Assembly (NCBI RefSeq): GCF_000004195.4 | Contig: NC_030678.2 | Location: 76,567,404 to 76,631,403 of the forward strand | Origin: Xenopus tropicalis | Lineage: Eukaryota > Chordata > Amphibia > Anura > Pipidae | DNA: 64,000 nt | Direction of reading: 5' to 3' | Shown: positions 48,184 to 58,373 of the stretch, one piece after another | Layout of the letters: every line of letters starts with the position of its first letter | Position numbering within the stretch: position 1 is the first letter of the stretch | Translations under genes and position numbers: made by a program | The notes under the pieces: generated by a model | What the model saw: only the letters and a program-made list of their open reading frames with translations | Databases searched by the model: none | Told to the model about the DNA's origin: nothing

Positions 48184-48534
48184 TTGTTACGCTTACTTGA
48201 TCCCAGGGTTAGAGGTAATAATATAATTGGTGTGGCGCTAACCCACCAAGCAGTGCACCTGTCATCAATAAAATGTCAAATAATTAGGAAGACAGAGAGC
48301 CTGACCAATAAGAAAACATGGCTAATATCAGTCATCTGAAAATTATATAGCTGGGATATGTAATGTGCTTGACTGCCTATTAGTGAATAATACATAAACA
48401 GAAGAATACTGTGCAATGTTAGCCTGTGTGCGCAAAAAAATTATTTTGTGCAAATTTAGGGACCAGTGTACAAATATGTGCGCAGCATCATGGATACTCA
48501 TGTGCATAATAAAAATGTTTATTTATTACTTATT

Positions 48535-48830
48535 TTTTTTATTACTTTTTGCATACACAGCACAGGCACAATTTTCCCAATGAGTGGACACATAGATAGC
48601 ATTCTTTAAAGGAGAACTAACCTGAAACATTCCTGCTCTATAGTGAAAACCTATGCTGCCACATTTTTATGGTTTCTCTGTTTTGCTATGAGCAAACTTA
48701 GGGGGCTCTTACTGCAGAATTGAGGTTCATAAAGCTGGACTAATTGTATTCTGGAATAATACAATTTGCTTTGATAGGCCAACTAGAGTAAGACTAATGA
48801 TTGCTCACAGTATAGTTTATAGATTTAATA
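48535..48830. repeat. Repeat present inverted at 52.7-53.85 kb
   Basis: The words GCATACACAGCACAGGCACA, AGGAGAACTAACCTGAAACA, GGGGGCTCTTACTGCAGAAT and AGTAAGACTAATGATTG all occur as reverse complements in the 52.7-53.85 kb region. There the block is interrupted by a family F MITE. The two copies therefore form an interrupted inverted repeat flanking plcxd2 exon 1. Confidence 0.8.
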
Positions 48831-48967
48831 AATCCACAGCTATTAAAAAAACAATTGCTCTCTTCTCTTAGTCGACATGCCAACATTTGTGCACAAGTAA
48901 AATTGACTGGCTTTGTTCTGTAGAGCACTGCGCACTGCATAAACCTTGTGAGACATTTTCTAAAAAT

Positions 48968-49387
48968 TTAAGGAACAGTAACACCAAAAAATGACTTTTT
49001 TTAAAAAGTAAATGAAATGTAATGTACAGTTGCCCTGCACTGGTAAATGTTGTGTGTTTGCTACAGAAATGCTACTAGAGTTTGTATAATTAAGCTGCTG
49101 TGTAGCCACGGGGGCAGCCGTTCAAGCTGGAAAAAAGGAGAAAGGGCACAGGTTCCATAGCAGATAACCCCTGTAGGATACAATAGTGTTTTATCTGTTT
49201 TCTGCTAGGTAACCTGTGCCTTTTCTCCTTTGAAGGGCTGCCCAATGGCTACACAGCAGGATTATTTATATAAACTATATTAGTGTTTCTGAGGCAAACA
49301 CACCAGTTGTACCAATGCAGGGCAGCAGTACATTATATTATAATTACTTTTATACACTTTAATTTTTTGGTGTTCCTGTTCCTTTAA
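48968..49387. mobile_element. MITE, family D second copy
   Basis: TTAAGGAACAGTAACACCAA at the left and TTGGTGTTCCTGTTCCTTTAA-like sequence at the right are inverted. The internal GTAGCCACGGGGGCAGCCG and AAAGGGCACAGGTTCC blocks match 23503-23923. TTAA stands at both edges. Confidence 0.83.
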
Positions 49388-49740
49388 GATCTTCGCGTGC
49401 CATCTTTGAAAACAACAGCTGCCCACAACTGGTCTTTTTCATTTTTAAAGCATTGACAAAACTCTAAGCAAAAATATAAATCAATTTTTCACAAATCTGT
49501 ATATAATTGAAGTTAGGATTAAAGGAAAAAACACAGATTTTTTTTTTATATTTAATTTTTAAATTTCACATGGGGCTAGACATATTCTTCATTTCCCAGG
49601 GTGCTATAGCCATGTGACCTGTGCTTTGGTAAACTTCAGTCACACTTTACTGCTGAACTGCAAGTTGGAGTGATATCACCCCCCTCCCAGCAGTCGATCA
49701 GCAGAACAATGGGAAGGTAGTAAGATAGCAGCTTCCAGAA

Positions 49741-50088
49741 TAAAGCTGGCCATACACGTGGCGATCTCACGATGTTTCGTACGACCGTCGGTCGCACGAA
49801 ACATCGTCAGATCCGCCACACACCATTCAGGGCTGAATCGGCAGGTAAGGAGGTAGAAACAATAGGATTTCTACCTCCTTCTGCCGATTCAGCTCTGAAG
49901 GGAGAATTTTGGTCAGGCGCCTTCTATGGCGCCCGATCAAAATTTTCTAACTTGGCCGATCGGCGAGCCGACCGATTTCAGCAGCTTCCTGCGATATCGG
50001 TCGGCTCGCTGACATGCCATACACGCACCGATTATCGTACGAAACGAGGTTTCGTACGATAATATCGGTGCGTGTATGGCCACCTTAA
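49741..50088. mobile_element. Foldback MITE, family B, well-preserved copy
   Basis: It spans from TAAAGCTGGCCATACACGTG to CGTGTATGGCCACCTTAA. The interior is nearly the same as the copy at 1290-1634, including GGTCAGGCGCCTTCTATGGC. Hairpins GATGTTTCGT/ACGAAACATC and ATTATCGTACGAAA/TTTCGTACGATAAT are well preserved, so the copy looks fairly young. Confidence 0.88.
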
Positions 50089-50170
50089 CACTCAATAGTA
50101 AGAAATCCAACTCTGGCTTGGGACCAGGGGCATTTCTGGACCCTGAGCCGGCTCTCCAATGCTGCCCCAC

Positions 50171-50439
50171 CAGGGCCGGATTTGTAATCCCGCCACCCCA
50201 AGGCCGCCCCAGTCCGTCTTGCTCCGCGCATGCGCAAACGCACCATCGGCATTCCCCGCACGCATGCGCGATCGATACAGCGTGTAAGCATTCGCATACG
50301 GAGCAGTTGGGGAGAGGTCCCCACTGCTCCGTATGGGTGAAAAAGCTTTAGATTGCGGTGCGGCGGGGCGGCATGCCGCCCCCAAATTTGTGCCGCCCTA
50401 GGCCCGGGCCTTTGCGGCCTCTCCGCAAATCCGGGCCTG
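50171..50439. mobile_element. hAT MITE with perfect 8-bp target duplication
   Basis: TGCCCCAC at 50163-50170 is repeated exactly at 50440-50447. Between them the element begins CAGGGCCGGATTTGTAATCC and ends GCAAATCCGGGCCTG, inverted repeats starting with CAG as hAT elements do. A GC-rich interior includes an inverted pair around GCATACGGAGCAGTTGGGGA / CCCCACTGCTCCGTATG. Open frames on either strand here are not genes. Confidence 0.88.
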
Positions 50440-50899
50440 TGCCCCACCTAGGTCCCTTGGTGGGTACAGGGTACATAAATAGGGAAGAGGTATCTACCTG
50501 GCACCCACCCACTGTTGCGCCCCAGGCAGGTGCCTCTTCTGCCTAATCTAATGTGTAGCACTGGCTCTTTCTGAAAGATTCAGGCACAATGCACTGACAT
50601 GGCGCCTATACGCCAATATTACATTTGTTGGTTCAAGAATAAAATTTTAAAGCGGTGTTAGTGTAATTTAGAAATAAAAAGTATTCCATACCATAAAAAT
50701 CAGGACAGTATCTTTTTAAGGCAATTCTGATGGGTCTATAAGAATACCAATAAATGGAAATACTAAAACTATTAACAGGCACTGTTACAGGAACAAATTA
50801 TAAGGGTTCTAGAATTCAGTTACAGAGGTCTGTCCTCCAAGAGCAGACCATGCTAAAAAGAAACGGCTGTTGAGGGCAATGCTCCGGTGTTTCCCAGTT

Positions 50900-51252
50900 G
50901 TTACAGGTCAGTCCCCACAGGGGGTGGGGCTGGACTGACGTGATCTCCTTCTCACTGGGTGATTAGAGCGCCGCTTACTCAGCAGCTGGCGGATAAGGCG
51001 CTTACTGGCTTCCAGTGTCCTGAGCTGTCACTTGTGTCCTCGAAATGCGGAAACATGACAGAAAGGAACCAGGGAGGAATGGGTGCCTGGCATAACCGGC
51101 CCGACTGAATAGCTACCCACTAGAGGAATGCGGTCAGGCTGGAGCTGGGACGCGTCATAATGTAGAGCACATAGGTGTGCGCAATCCGTGCCGGGATCCC
51201 AAAGTGCTAAAGGTTCGAATGGGAAGAGACCAAAGGCACACAAGTGATAGGA
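50900..51252 (+). promoter_or_regulatory. plcxd2: Putative plcxd2 promoter and 5' UTR
   Basis: The stretch is GC-richer than its surroundings and free of recognised MITEs. It has a GC box-like GGGGGTGGGGC (about 50920-50930) and a CRE-like TGACGTGA at 50936-50943. The GC box lies between the arms CAGTCC and GGACTG. Several short upstream ATG frames precede the coding start. No TATA box is obvious. The transcription start is not determined. Confidence 0.4.
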
Positions 51253-51337
51253 ATGGCTGGAAAGTGCAATCAGGACTGGATGGGGTCCCTTCCTACATCC
51301 CTTAGCTCGCTACCTCTGGCCAATCTTGCCATACCAG
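51253..51337 (+). CDS. plcxd2: plcxd2, coding exon 1
   Basis: The ATG at 51253 lies in a good context (G at -3 and +4), and an in-frame TAA about 45 bases upstream rules out a longer local start. The 85-base coding part reads MAGKCNQDWMGSLPTSLSSL and ends PLANLAIP plus one base, followed by the donor GTACGT. From memory, human PLCXD2 has the corresponding CNADWMASLP and LPLSNLAIPG. The last base joins GA of exon 2 to make the Gly of the GSHDS catalytic motif. PLCXD proteins carry the X half of the phosphatidylinositol-specific phospholipase C barrel and lack the Y half, C2 and PH domains. The frog protein appears to start shortly before the conserved CN-DWM block, without the longer N-terminus of some human isoforms. 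Confidence 0.88.
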
Positions 51338-51578
51338 GTACGTACGGCTCATACATTGTTTATATGTCTTTCAGCCTTTATGGGAGTTGCCAATGAAGAC
51401 TTCTTGATACACGCAGCTTACACTCTATTCTGAAGCTGGTCTAGTGCTGTAATTTACCTTAGGGCTGTCGAAAGTAACAAACGACGTGTCCTTGTTCCCA
51501 TGTGCTTACCTCTGTTAGGCTGGGAATGCATTTCAGAAGGACTTCTGGCCAACAGGTCACCCTCCTAAATGTTTAGGG

Positions 51579-51759
51579 CAGCGGTTCTCAACCTGTGGAT
51601 CGGGATCCCTTTGGGGGTCGAACAACCCTTTCACAGGGGTCGCCTAAGATCATCAGAAAACACATATTTCCGATGGTCTTAGGAATAATTTTATGGTTGG
51701 GGGTCACCACAACATGAGGAACTGTATTAAAGGGTCGCGGCATTAGGAAGGTTTAGAGC
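51579..51759. mobile_element. SPIN-type hAT MITE
   Basis: The sequence starts CAGCGGTTCTCAACCTGTGG and continues CCCTTTGGGGGTCGAACAAC, CACAGGGGTCGCCTAAGATC, TTTCCGATGGTCTTAGGA, GGTTGGGGGTCACCACAACA and AAAGGGTCGCGGCATTAGGA. These blocks match my memory of the SPIN (Space Invader) consensus almost word for word, with the interior deleted. The right terminus is damaged (GGTTTAGAGC instead of GGTTGAGAAC). SPIN elements are known from Xenopus, Anolis and several mammals and are a textbook case of horizontal transfer among tetrapods. Confidence 0.85.
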
Positions 51760-51934
51760 TTCCAAAAAGTTTTCCTGTGGGGTCCTGGGGTTTTTCTGGT
51801 TTGGATTTAGCTCTAGGTTTAGTTTCTGGCAGGGAATGATGTGCTCATTCCTTTTTGAAGCCTCGGGCACTAGTGTTTATGGCAGGTAGTCAGTGCTCAA
51901 ATCCATTTACAGCACTGCACACAGGGAGTATCAC

Positions 51935-52561
51935 TGTATGAAAATACTGTACGTATTTTCTATGATATTTTCATTAATTTCCGCAACTTTTTCGTACTTT
52001 GCGACAATTTGTGAGACAAAATCGTATTTGTCGCAACGAGTATGAAAGTTTTGTAATTTATTCAAGCTTCTGTATCGTGACTTTCCTTGGGCCAGGTTGG
52101 AGCTGCAGAGTGCCATTGAGCCCTATGGGAGACTTTCCTTGGGCCAGGTTGGAGCTGCAGAGTGCCATTGAGCCCTATGGGAGACTTTCCTTGGGCCAGG
52201 TTGGAGCTGCAGAGTGCCATTGAGCCCTATGGGAGACTTTCCTTGGGCCGGGTTGGAGCTGCAGAGTGCCATTGAGCCCTATGGGAGACTTTCCTTGGGC
52301 CAGGTTGGAGCTGCAGAGTGCCATTGAGCCCTATGGGAGGCTTTCAAAATCATGCACAGAAGGTTCAAAGTCAGAAAGGTTTTTGTGCCATTTACCATCG
52401 TTTGGATACGAAAATTTCGTAACTTTCGGATCGTACCACAATATTTTCATATCGTAACGCTCATAATATTTCCGCACATCAGAAATTTTCGTTAAGTATA
52501 CAAATTTTCGCAAGTCGTACTTTAACACAATCAAAATGCGTACATTGATAAATGGGCCCCT
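51935..52561. mobile_element. Foldback-type element hosting the 52-bp array
   Basis: The right end GATAAATGGGCCCC with following TAT matches the terminal pattern of the elements at 27.1 and 29.3 kb. TTTTCGTAAC- and GCGACAATTTGTG-type words occur on both sides of the tandem array in inverted arrangement. The left end is not well defined. Confidence 0.5.
52079..52338. repeat. 52-bp tandem repeat, five units
   Basis: Units GACTTTCCTTGGGCCAGGTT then GGAGCTGCAGAGTGCCATTG then AGCCCTATGGGA start at 52079, 52131, 52183, 52235 and 52287. They are almost identical: the fourth has GGGCCGG. The high identity points to recent expansion. The array lies inside a GGGCCCCTAT-ended element. Confidence 0.95.
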
Positions 52562-52734
52562 ATGTGTACTTAAACATTATGTGCCACTGTTTCTGGCTTT
52601 ACTTATAACATTCTAGTGGTACATGATCATCCTTTGACATTTGGCTCCTAATCAATGTTCCTCCTAAAGGAGTGCAAAACTTTTTATGTGAACACACAGT
52701 AAGCGTTGTGAAGAAAATAATTTTCTACCTTTTC

Positions 52735-53850
52735 CTTTCTACTCTATGGTGGGATGTAAACTATACTGTGTGCAATCATTAGTCTTACTCTAATTGGCCA
52801 ATCAAAGCAAATTTTAAAATTGCTTGCTATGGATTATTATTCCAGAATACAATGTAATTGGTAATGTCAGGATTGTAAATTAATTTATTGTGTTTCTGAA
52901 CCTCAATTCTGCAGTAAGAGCCCCCTAAGTTTGCTTATAGCTTGTACAGAGAAAAAACATAAAACTATGGCAGCATAAAGTATTTCCCTGTACTAAGCAC
53001 AATTCTGCAGAAAAATCCCATACATTTGCTCATAGCCTATACAGAGAGATACCATAAAACTATGGCAACATAGGTTTCTACTATACAGCAGAAATGTTTC
53101 AGGTTAGTCCTCCTTTAAAGAATGCAATCTAACCCCCATATGTAATAAAAGGCACAAAGTTTACCCAGAGCAGTAACCCATAGCAACCAATAAGATGCTA
53201 GCTTTTAAAGGACAAGGAAAGTCAAAATCTATTAAGCACACTATTAAATGGTACAGAGATACACATATACTTGTTTCAGTGAACGCGCCGCCATCTTGTC
53301 CAGCATGTCTGTATGGGGTATGGCTGAAAAGCACAACCGCCAAACCGATCCCCGCATCTGCCGCCTGCCGGGTGTGCATGGCGCAGAATATAGCACTTAT
53401 GGGGGTATTGTTGAAAAGCACTGAAAAGCACAAAACCAGTCCCCCCCCCCTCACCACTTCTGGCTCCTGCCGGCTGCGTCTCTTCTGCGTCGCCATAGCA
53501 ACCAGACGCACCTGATGTGTGCGCATGTGCAAGCTAAGGATCTGGTCGTAGTGTCTGTGCAGGAGCGTTGCATTATGGGAATCTTCTCTACCCAGCTCAG
53601 GGTTTTTTTTTCCTGTTCGGCTTCTGATCTTCTGAACAGGTGAAATTGAGAGAACTGAAGGTATGCCTGCAGCTTGAGATTAACTCTTTACTAGCCTTTC
53701 CTTCTCCTTTAAACAAGTTATTAGAAATGCTACCTGCTAATTGGTTGCTATAGGTGATAAGAACTGTAGCAACCTTTGCTCCTGACATTACATTATCCCA
53801 ATTGTATCCACTCACTGGGAAAATTGTGTCTGTGCTGTGTATGCAAAAAT
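52735..53850. repeat. Inverted copy of the 48.5 kb repeat, split by a MITE
   Basis: CAATCATTAGTCTTACTCTA, ATTCTGCAGTAAGAGCCCCC, TGTTTCAGGTTAGTCCTCCT and AATTGTGTCTGTGCTGTGTA are reverse complements of words at 48535-48830. The stretch between 53120 and 53790 contains a MITE of family F and unrelated flank. Confidence 0.75.
53207..53710 (-). mobile_element. MITE, family F, longer copy
   Basis: The left end AAAGGACAAGGAAAGTCAAA and the right end CTTTACTAGCCTTTCCTTCT then CCTTT are inverted. Read on the minus strand, the right part matches 26179-26290 (AGAGTTAATCTCAAGCTGCA). The interior is GC-rich (CGCGCCGCCATCTTGTCC). Confidence 0.8.
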
Positions 53851-53875
53851 AAGTAACCTGATTTAAACATTTTTT

Positions 53876-54240
53876 TTAAAGGAGAAAGAAAGGCAAAGTC
53901 ACTTGGAGGTGCCAAAATGTTAGGCACCCCCAAGTGACTTTAATCGCCTACCTTTTACCCCGGGCTGGTGCCCCTGCTCAGAGAGAACAGCACCAACCCG
54001 GGGTAGCAACGATCGCTTCCTCCTTCCAGGTTCCCTGCGCATGTGCAGTAGAGTGAAAAGCCGAACTATAACAGAAAAGTCGACTTTTCACTCTACTGCG
54101 CATGCGCCGACCGCTGGCATTTTCGGAAAGGGAAGCAGGAAGGAGAAAGTGCTACGCTACAGGTATCCCAGGCTGGTGCTGTTTTCTCCGAACAGGGACA
54201 CCGGGGTACAAGGTAAGTGATTAAAGTCACTTGGGGGGGG
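53876..54240 (+). mobile_element. GC-rich MITE of the AAAGGAGAAGG class, right end lost
   Basis: TTAAAGGAGAAAGAAAGGCA followed by CAAGTGACTTTAATCGCCTA matches the full copy at 57705-58087. Internal inverted arms CAGTAGAGTGAAAAG and CTTTTCACTCTACTG surround a short loop. The right arm stops at CACTTGGGGGG and runs into other DNA. Confidence 0.8.
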
Positions 54241-57200
54241 CTGCGCACACGTTTGTACTCTGGTCCTTAAAAGTTGCACAAAATATTTGTTTTGTGCACA
54301 CAGACTAAAATGAATTAGAGGGAACATTGCCCCTAATGTAAAACTGCTGGGGTCTTGCCTAAAGTTTACCACAGACATCCTAGTAGGCGTAAATAACTTT
54401 AAAGAAAACCACTTTTCCTGATCTGTTTGTTGCTAGTTCCCAGCACATCACACATATGACCACTTAACAGATTTCTCATATTCTATAATATTCTCACCTG
54501 AACATTTGAGAATATTTTTAAGAACTGGTAGCCTTTAAGGACTATGGCAAGAAAACGCGTGTTTGCCCTAAACACAGCTATAAATGACAAGGGTTAAGTT
54601 AATCCTATTTATATCTTTTGCTGTGCATCATAGTGTAATACTTCTCAGAACTGCCCTCATCATTCAGATCCACTGGGATTAACTTGGTTTAATACTTTTG
54701 ATCCTCTTGCGCTTCTGTGAACATTTATGTTGTGCTTCTGATATAGATCAGCTTCAAACATTTTGTTAAATGATTTAACAGAAAGTTGATTTAGACTTAC
54801 TACTAGATACCCACTTTAATGACTTGGATGAATGTAAGAACCCACGGAGCGAGTAACTTGCCTGTGATAGATCTTTACAAGTAACCACTCCGAAAAGAGT
54901 TTCAACCGGCAACAATAGAAGTCGCCGGTGGAAAGCCCTTCGCATCACTTTGGTTTCCGAAGTCACGCAGAGTTGCTTGTATGAGGATACTTTGTGCGAC
55001 TTCGAAAAACTGAAAGTTGTTGTTGACTACATTGTTTGGCCTGGACTGATTAGTTACTGATATGTTTCACCAGACTGGCATTCTGACATCAAACACTATA
55101 ACAACCTGTCCTGCTGGTTCTTTTGAATACAGGAATTTAGCAGTGTTAAACACAATTGGAGATGAATTAAAGAAGTCTTTTTGTTTTTCAAATTATGCAG
55201 GTGCATCAATATGTTTCTTCAGGTAACCTACAGGTTATAATTATCATAGTAATTATCTTTGTCACTCTGCATTTTTTAATTATTCCTTGCATACCAATAT
55301 TATTACTCAGTCATTTTATTAGTTTATAAAATATTTTAAAGTACAGTCATAAGCATGTTCATTATTCTGTTGGATTCATGGCTGGTAATTTTCCTCCCAA
55401 TTTTTTTTTATAAAGATTGGCATAGTTGGTTGTTATAAAATAATTTGTGCACTATTCACTACAATAAATAGCCTCAGGTTAAAGTCCTGTGCTTAGTGTC
55501 ACTATAAGAAAGCCACTTGCCCTCTTGGGTAAGTGAGTAGGATGGGTCTGAAAATACTCTTTTCATAAGCTTTATATATCTTGTGTTGGCAAAACCACAC
55601 AAGGGATTTGCAATTTTTTAGCACTATTTGGTTTATTCCACCCACATGAATTTCATGTAGCTTGTTTTAATTAGAAATCGATAAAAGTTATATTGTAGCT
55701 GTTATGGCATTTTCCATATCTTGATAGGAATAATGGGAAAGTCCAATATTAAATACATTTTCTTTTATGTCTACATTACTTTATGCAGTGCTCCCTCTCT
55801 ATACTGCATTACATAGCTTTATTATAGTGCCATTCTTGTGTAACACACAAAAGAAATAAAGACACCTGTCTTTATCAAACGCCTCCCAATCAGAAGTTTA
55901 AAAATAGGCACCTACATTGTAGCCTCTGGGAGCAACATCAAAGGGGGTGTTACTGTCAAACCTTTAGCTTAAAGTTTATTGTAAATACTTTCTCTTGAGT
56001 TCCAGTGGACTAAGGCACCATTCCATTTGGTAGTGCAGCAGGAAGGGAAAGCATCTCCCCAGTTCTTGAATTAAAATTGTGCTGCTGTCAAATTGGAAAG
56101 TGATACTGTACAAGTGACAACATTCCTCAATCACTGGGGCAAACTATCTCTGCCCTAAACTATTTAATTGAGAATGTTAAAATCCTTACTATGCCTCCTA
56201 TTACAGTGAGATTGGCAACATTGCGTATGGCTGCCTGCTTGATTGGTTCTCTGTAATAGTCCAAGTCATGCACACTGGAAGCTGGCCCACCTTTCATCTT
56301 TAGCTTCCAGTGCTCATGTTTGGGCTGCTGATCACAGTGATCTAAGGAAGCAACCAGAAGTGACATGGACTAAGATGGAGGCTGGCAACAATGAAATCAA
56401 AGAACAATTAATCGCCTACCTTTTACCCCGGGCTGGTGCCCCTGTTCAGAGAGAACAGCACCAACCCGGGGTAGCAGCGATCGCTTCCTCCTTCCAGGTT
56501 CCCTGCGCGCACATGTGCAGTAGAGTGAAAAGCCGAACTATAACAGAAAAGTCGACTTTTCACTCTACTGCGCATGCGCCGACCGCTGGCATTTTCGGAA
56601 AGGGAAGCAGGAAGGAGAAAGTGCTATGCTACAGGTACCCCAGGCTGGTGCTGTTTTCTCCGAACAGGGACACCGGGGTACAAGGTAAGTGATTAAAGTC
56701 ACTTGGGGGGGGCTGCGCACACGTTTGTACTCTGGTCCTTAAAAGTTGCACAAAATATTTGTTTTGTGCACACAGACTAAAATGAATTAGAAGGAACATT
56801 GCCCCTAATGTAAAACTGCTGGGGTCTTGCCTAAAGTTTACCAGAGGCATCCTAGTAGGCGTAAATAACTTTAAAGAAAACCACTTTTCCTGATCTGTTT
56901 GTTGCTAGTTCCCAAAAATAGGCACCTACATTGTAGCCTCTGGGAGCAACATCAAAGGGGGTGTTACTGTCAAACCTTTAGCTTAAAGTTTATTGTAAAT
57001 ACTTTCTCTTGAGTTCCAGTGGACTAAGGCACCATTCCATTTGGTAGTGCAGCAGGAAGGGAAAGCATCTCCCCAGTTCTTGAATTAAAATTGTGCTGCT
57101 GTCAAATTGGAAAGTGATACTGTACAAGTGACAACATTCCTCAATCACTGGGGCAAACTATTATCTCTGCCCTAAACTATTTAATTGAGAATGTTAAAAT

Positions 57201-57426
57201 CCTTACTATGCCTCCTATTACAGTGAGATTGGCAACATTGCGTATGGCTGCCTGCTTGATTGGTTCTCTGTAATAGTCCAAGTCATGTACACTGGAAGCT
57301 GGCCCACCTTTCATCTTTAGCTTCCAGTGCTCATGTTTGGGCTGCTGATCACAGTGATCTAAGGAAGCAACCAGAAGTGACATGGACTAAGATGGAGGCT
57401 GGCAACAATGAAATCAAAGAACAATT
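53940..57426. repeat. Local tandem duplication with internal deletion (A-X-B-A'-B')
   Basis: Block A (53940-54442) recurs as A' (56409-56914) and block B (55900-56409) recurs as B' (56914-57426). By eye the identity is about 98-99%; differences include GGTATCCC/GGTACCCC and CTATCTC/CTATTATCTC. The 1.46 kb X between A and B is missing between A' and B'. Junction reads are ACAATTAATCGCC (B to A') and AGTTCCCAAAAATAGG (A' to B'). Confidence 0.92.
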
Positions 57427-57704
57427 CTCTCCTCTCCCTTCAATAGGAGAGTTCTAGCGGGTTTTGTCTTCTTCCTTTTGCCTGTTCCATTGTTAAAAGC
57501 TCACATATTCATCTAAAACTAGTCCTGGTGAACTTTGTCTTCAGCAGACTAGTTTGAGGGGTAAGTATTATGATGTATAGTGTATACTTTATAGTGTATT
57601 GTGTTTCTATACTTACTTACAATATGTAGAGATGGAACACCCAGAATATGCATCCAACCAACCTCTGCAACTCCACCAGTACATGGCATATGTGTTCTCC
57701 CATA

Positions 57705-58087
57705 TTAAAGGAGAAGGAAAGGCAAAGTCACTTGGGGGTGCCAAAATGTTAGGCACCCCCAAGTGACTTGAATCGCATACCTTTTACCCCGGGCTGGTGC
57801 CCCTGTACGGAGAGAACAGCACCAGCCCGGGGTAGCTGCAGCGCTTCCTCCTTCCTGCTTTGTGAGCGCGCGCATGCGCAGTAGAGTGAAAAGCCGATCT
57901 TTAACAGAGAAGTCGGTTTTTCACTCTACTGCGCATGCGCCTATTTGTAAGTCTTAGCGAAACGCAGGCGGAAGGAGGAAGCGCATCGCTCCAGGTACCC
58001 CGGGGTGCGAGGTAAGCGATTAAAGTCACTTGGGGGTGCTTAACATTTTAGCACCCCCAAGTGACTTAGCCTTTCCTTCTCCTTTAA
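57705..58087. mobile_element. Full GC-rich MITE (TTAAAGGAGAAGGAAAGGC ends)
   Basis: TTAAAGGAGAAGGAAAGGCA and GCCTTTCCTTCTCCTTTAA are inverted ends, each followed inward by CAAGTGACTT/AAGTCACTTG and GCACCCCCAAG. The centre is a long hairpin, CGCATGCGCAGTAGAGTGAA with TTCACTCTACTGCGCATGCG. This copy supplies the right end that the duplicated copies at 53.9 and 56.4 kb lack. Confidence 0.88.
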
Positions 58088-58325
58088 GAGATTAGCTTTG
58101 TTTATATGTATTCAATATTTGTGTTTATTATTTATATTTGTGTTTATTATTTAGCAGCCAGCCTATTTAAAATAAGACCTATGAATTCTGCATTTTATTG
58201 GAATTTTATAATTCATATTCTGACTCCTCTCTTAGATTTAAAAAACCTTCCTTAACTTTCTTTGTAGTTGTTTGTGCAATATTTGACATTATCTGTCACC
58301 CCCCCCCATTGGGTTAAGCCCTTTT

Positions 58326-58373
58326 ATATGTATAAACACACATATATATATACATATATATGTTTATACATAT
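58326..58373. repeat. 13-bp inverted repeat around a TA-rich loop
   Basis: ATATGTATAAACA (58326-58338) and TGTTTATACATAT (58361-58373) are perfect complements around an alternating purine-pyrimidine spacer. It could extrude as a cruciform. A role is not evident. Confidence 0.8.

Larger units (their letters stand above)
29150..51252. other. Spacer between nectin3 and plcxd2
   Basis: I recognise no cellular protein gene here. It is filled by the Harbinger-like element (29.3-33.2 kb), hAT MITEs, nested MITEs (39.1-40.1 kb), the 34-bp minisatellite (37.7-38.2 kb), the higher-order satellite (40.6-46.1 kb) and others listed below. Stretches with nothing recognised include 33.2-34.0, 34.9-35.7, 36.1-36.7, 38.25-39.1, 40.14-40.6 (G-rich from about 40,270) and 46.55-47.1 kb. 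A missing last exon of the alternative nectin3 form could lie in the left part. Confidence 0.6.

Noticed and set aside
50085..50447. 120-residue minus-strand frame
   Set aside because: It lies over the GC-rich hAT MITE with a perfect target duplication.
53195..53532. Frames of 106 and 123 residues on opposite strands
   Set aside because: Both lie in the interior of a family F MITE.
56243..56692. 149-residue plus-strand frame
   Set aside because: It spans the B/A' duplication junction and a MITE arm; the frame is not kept in block B'.
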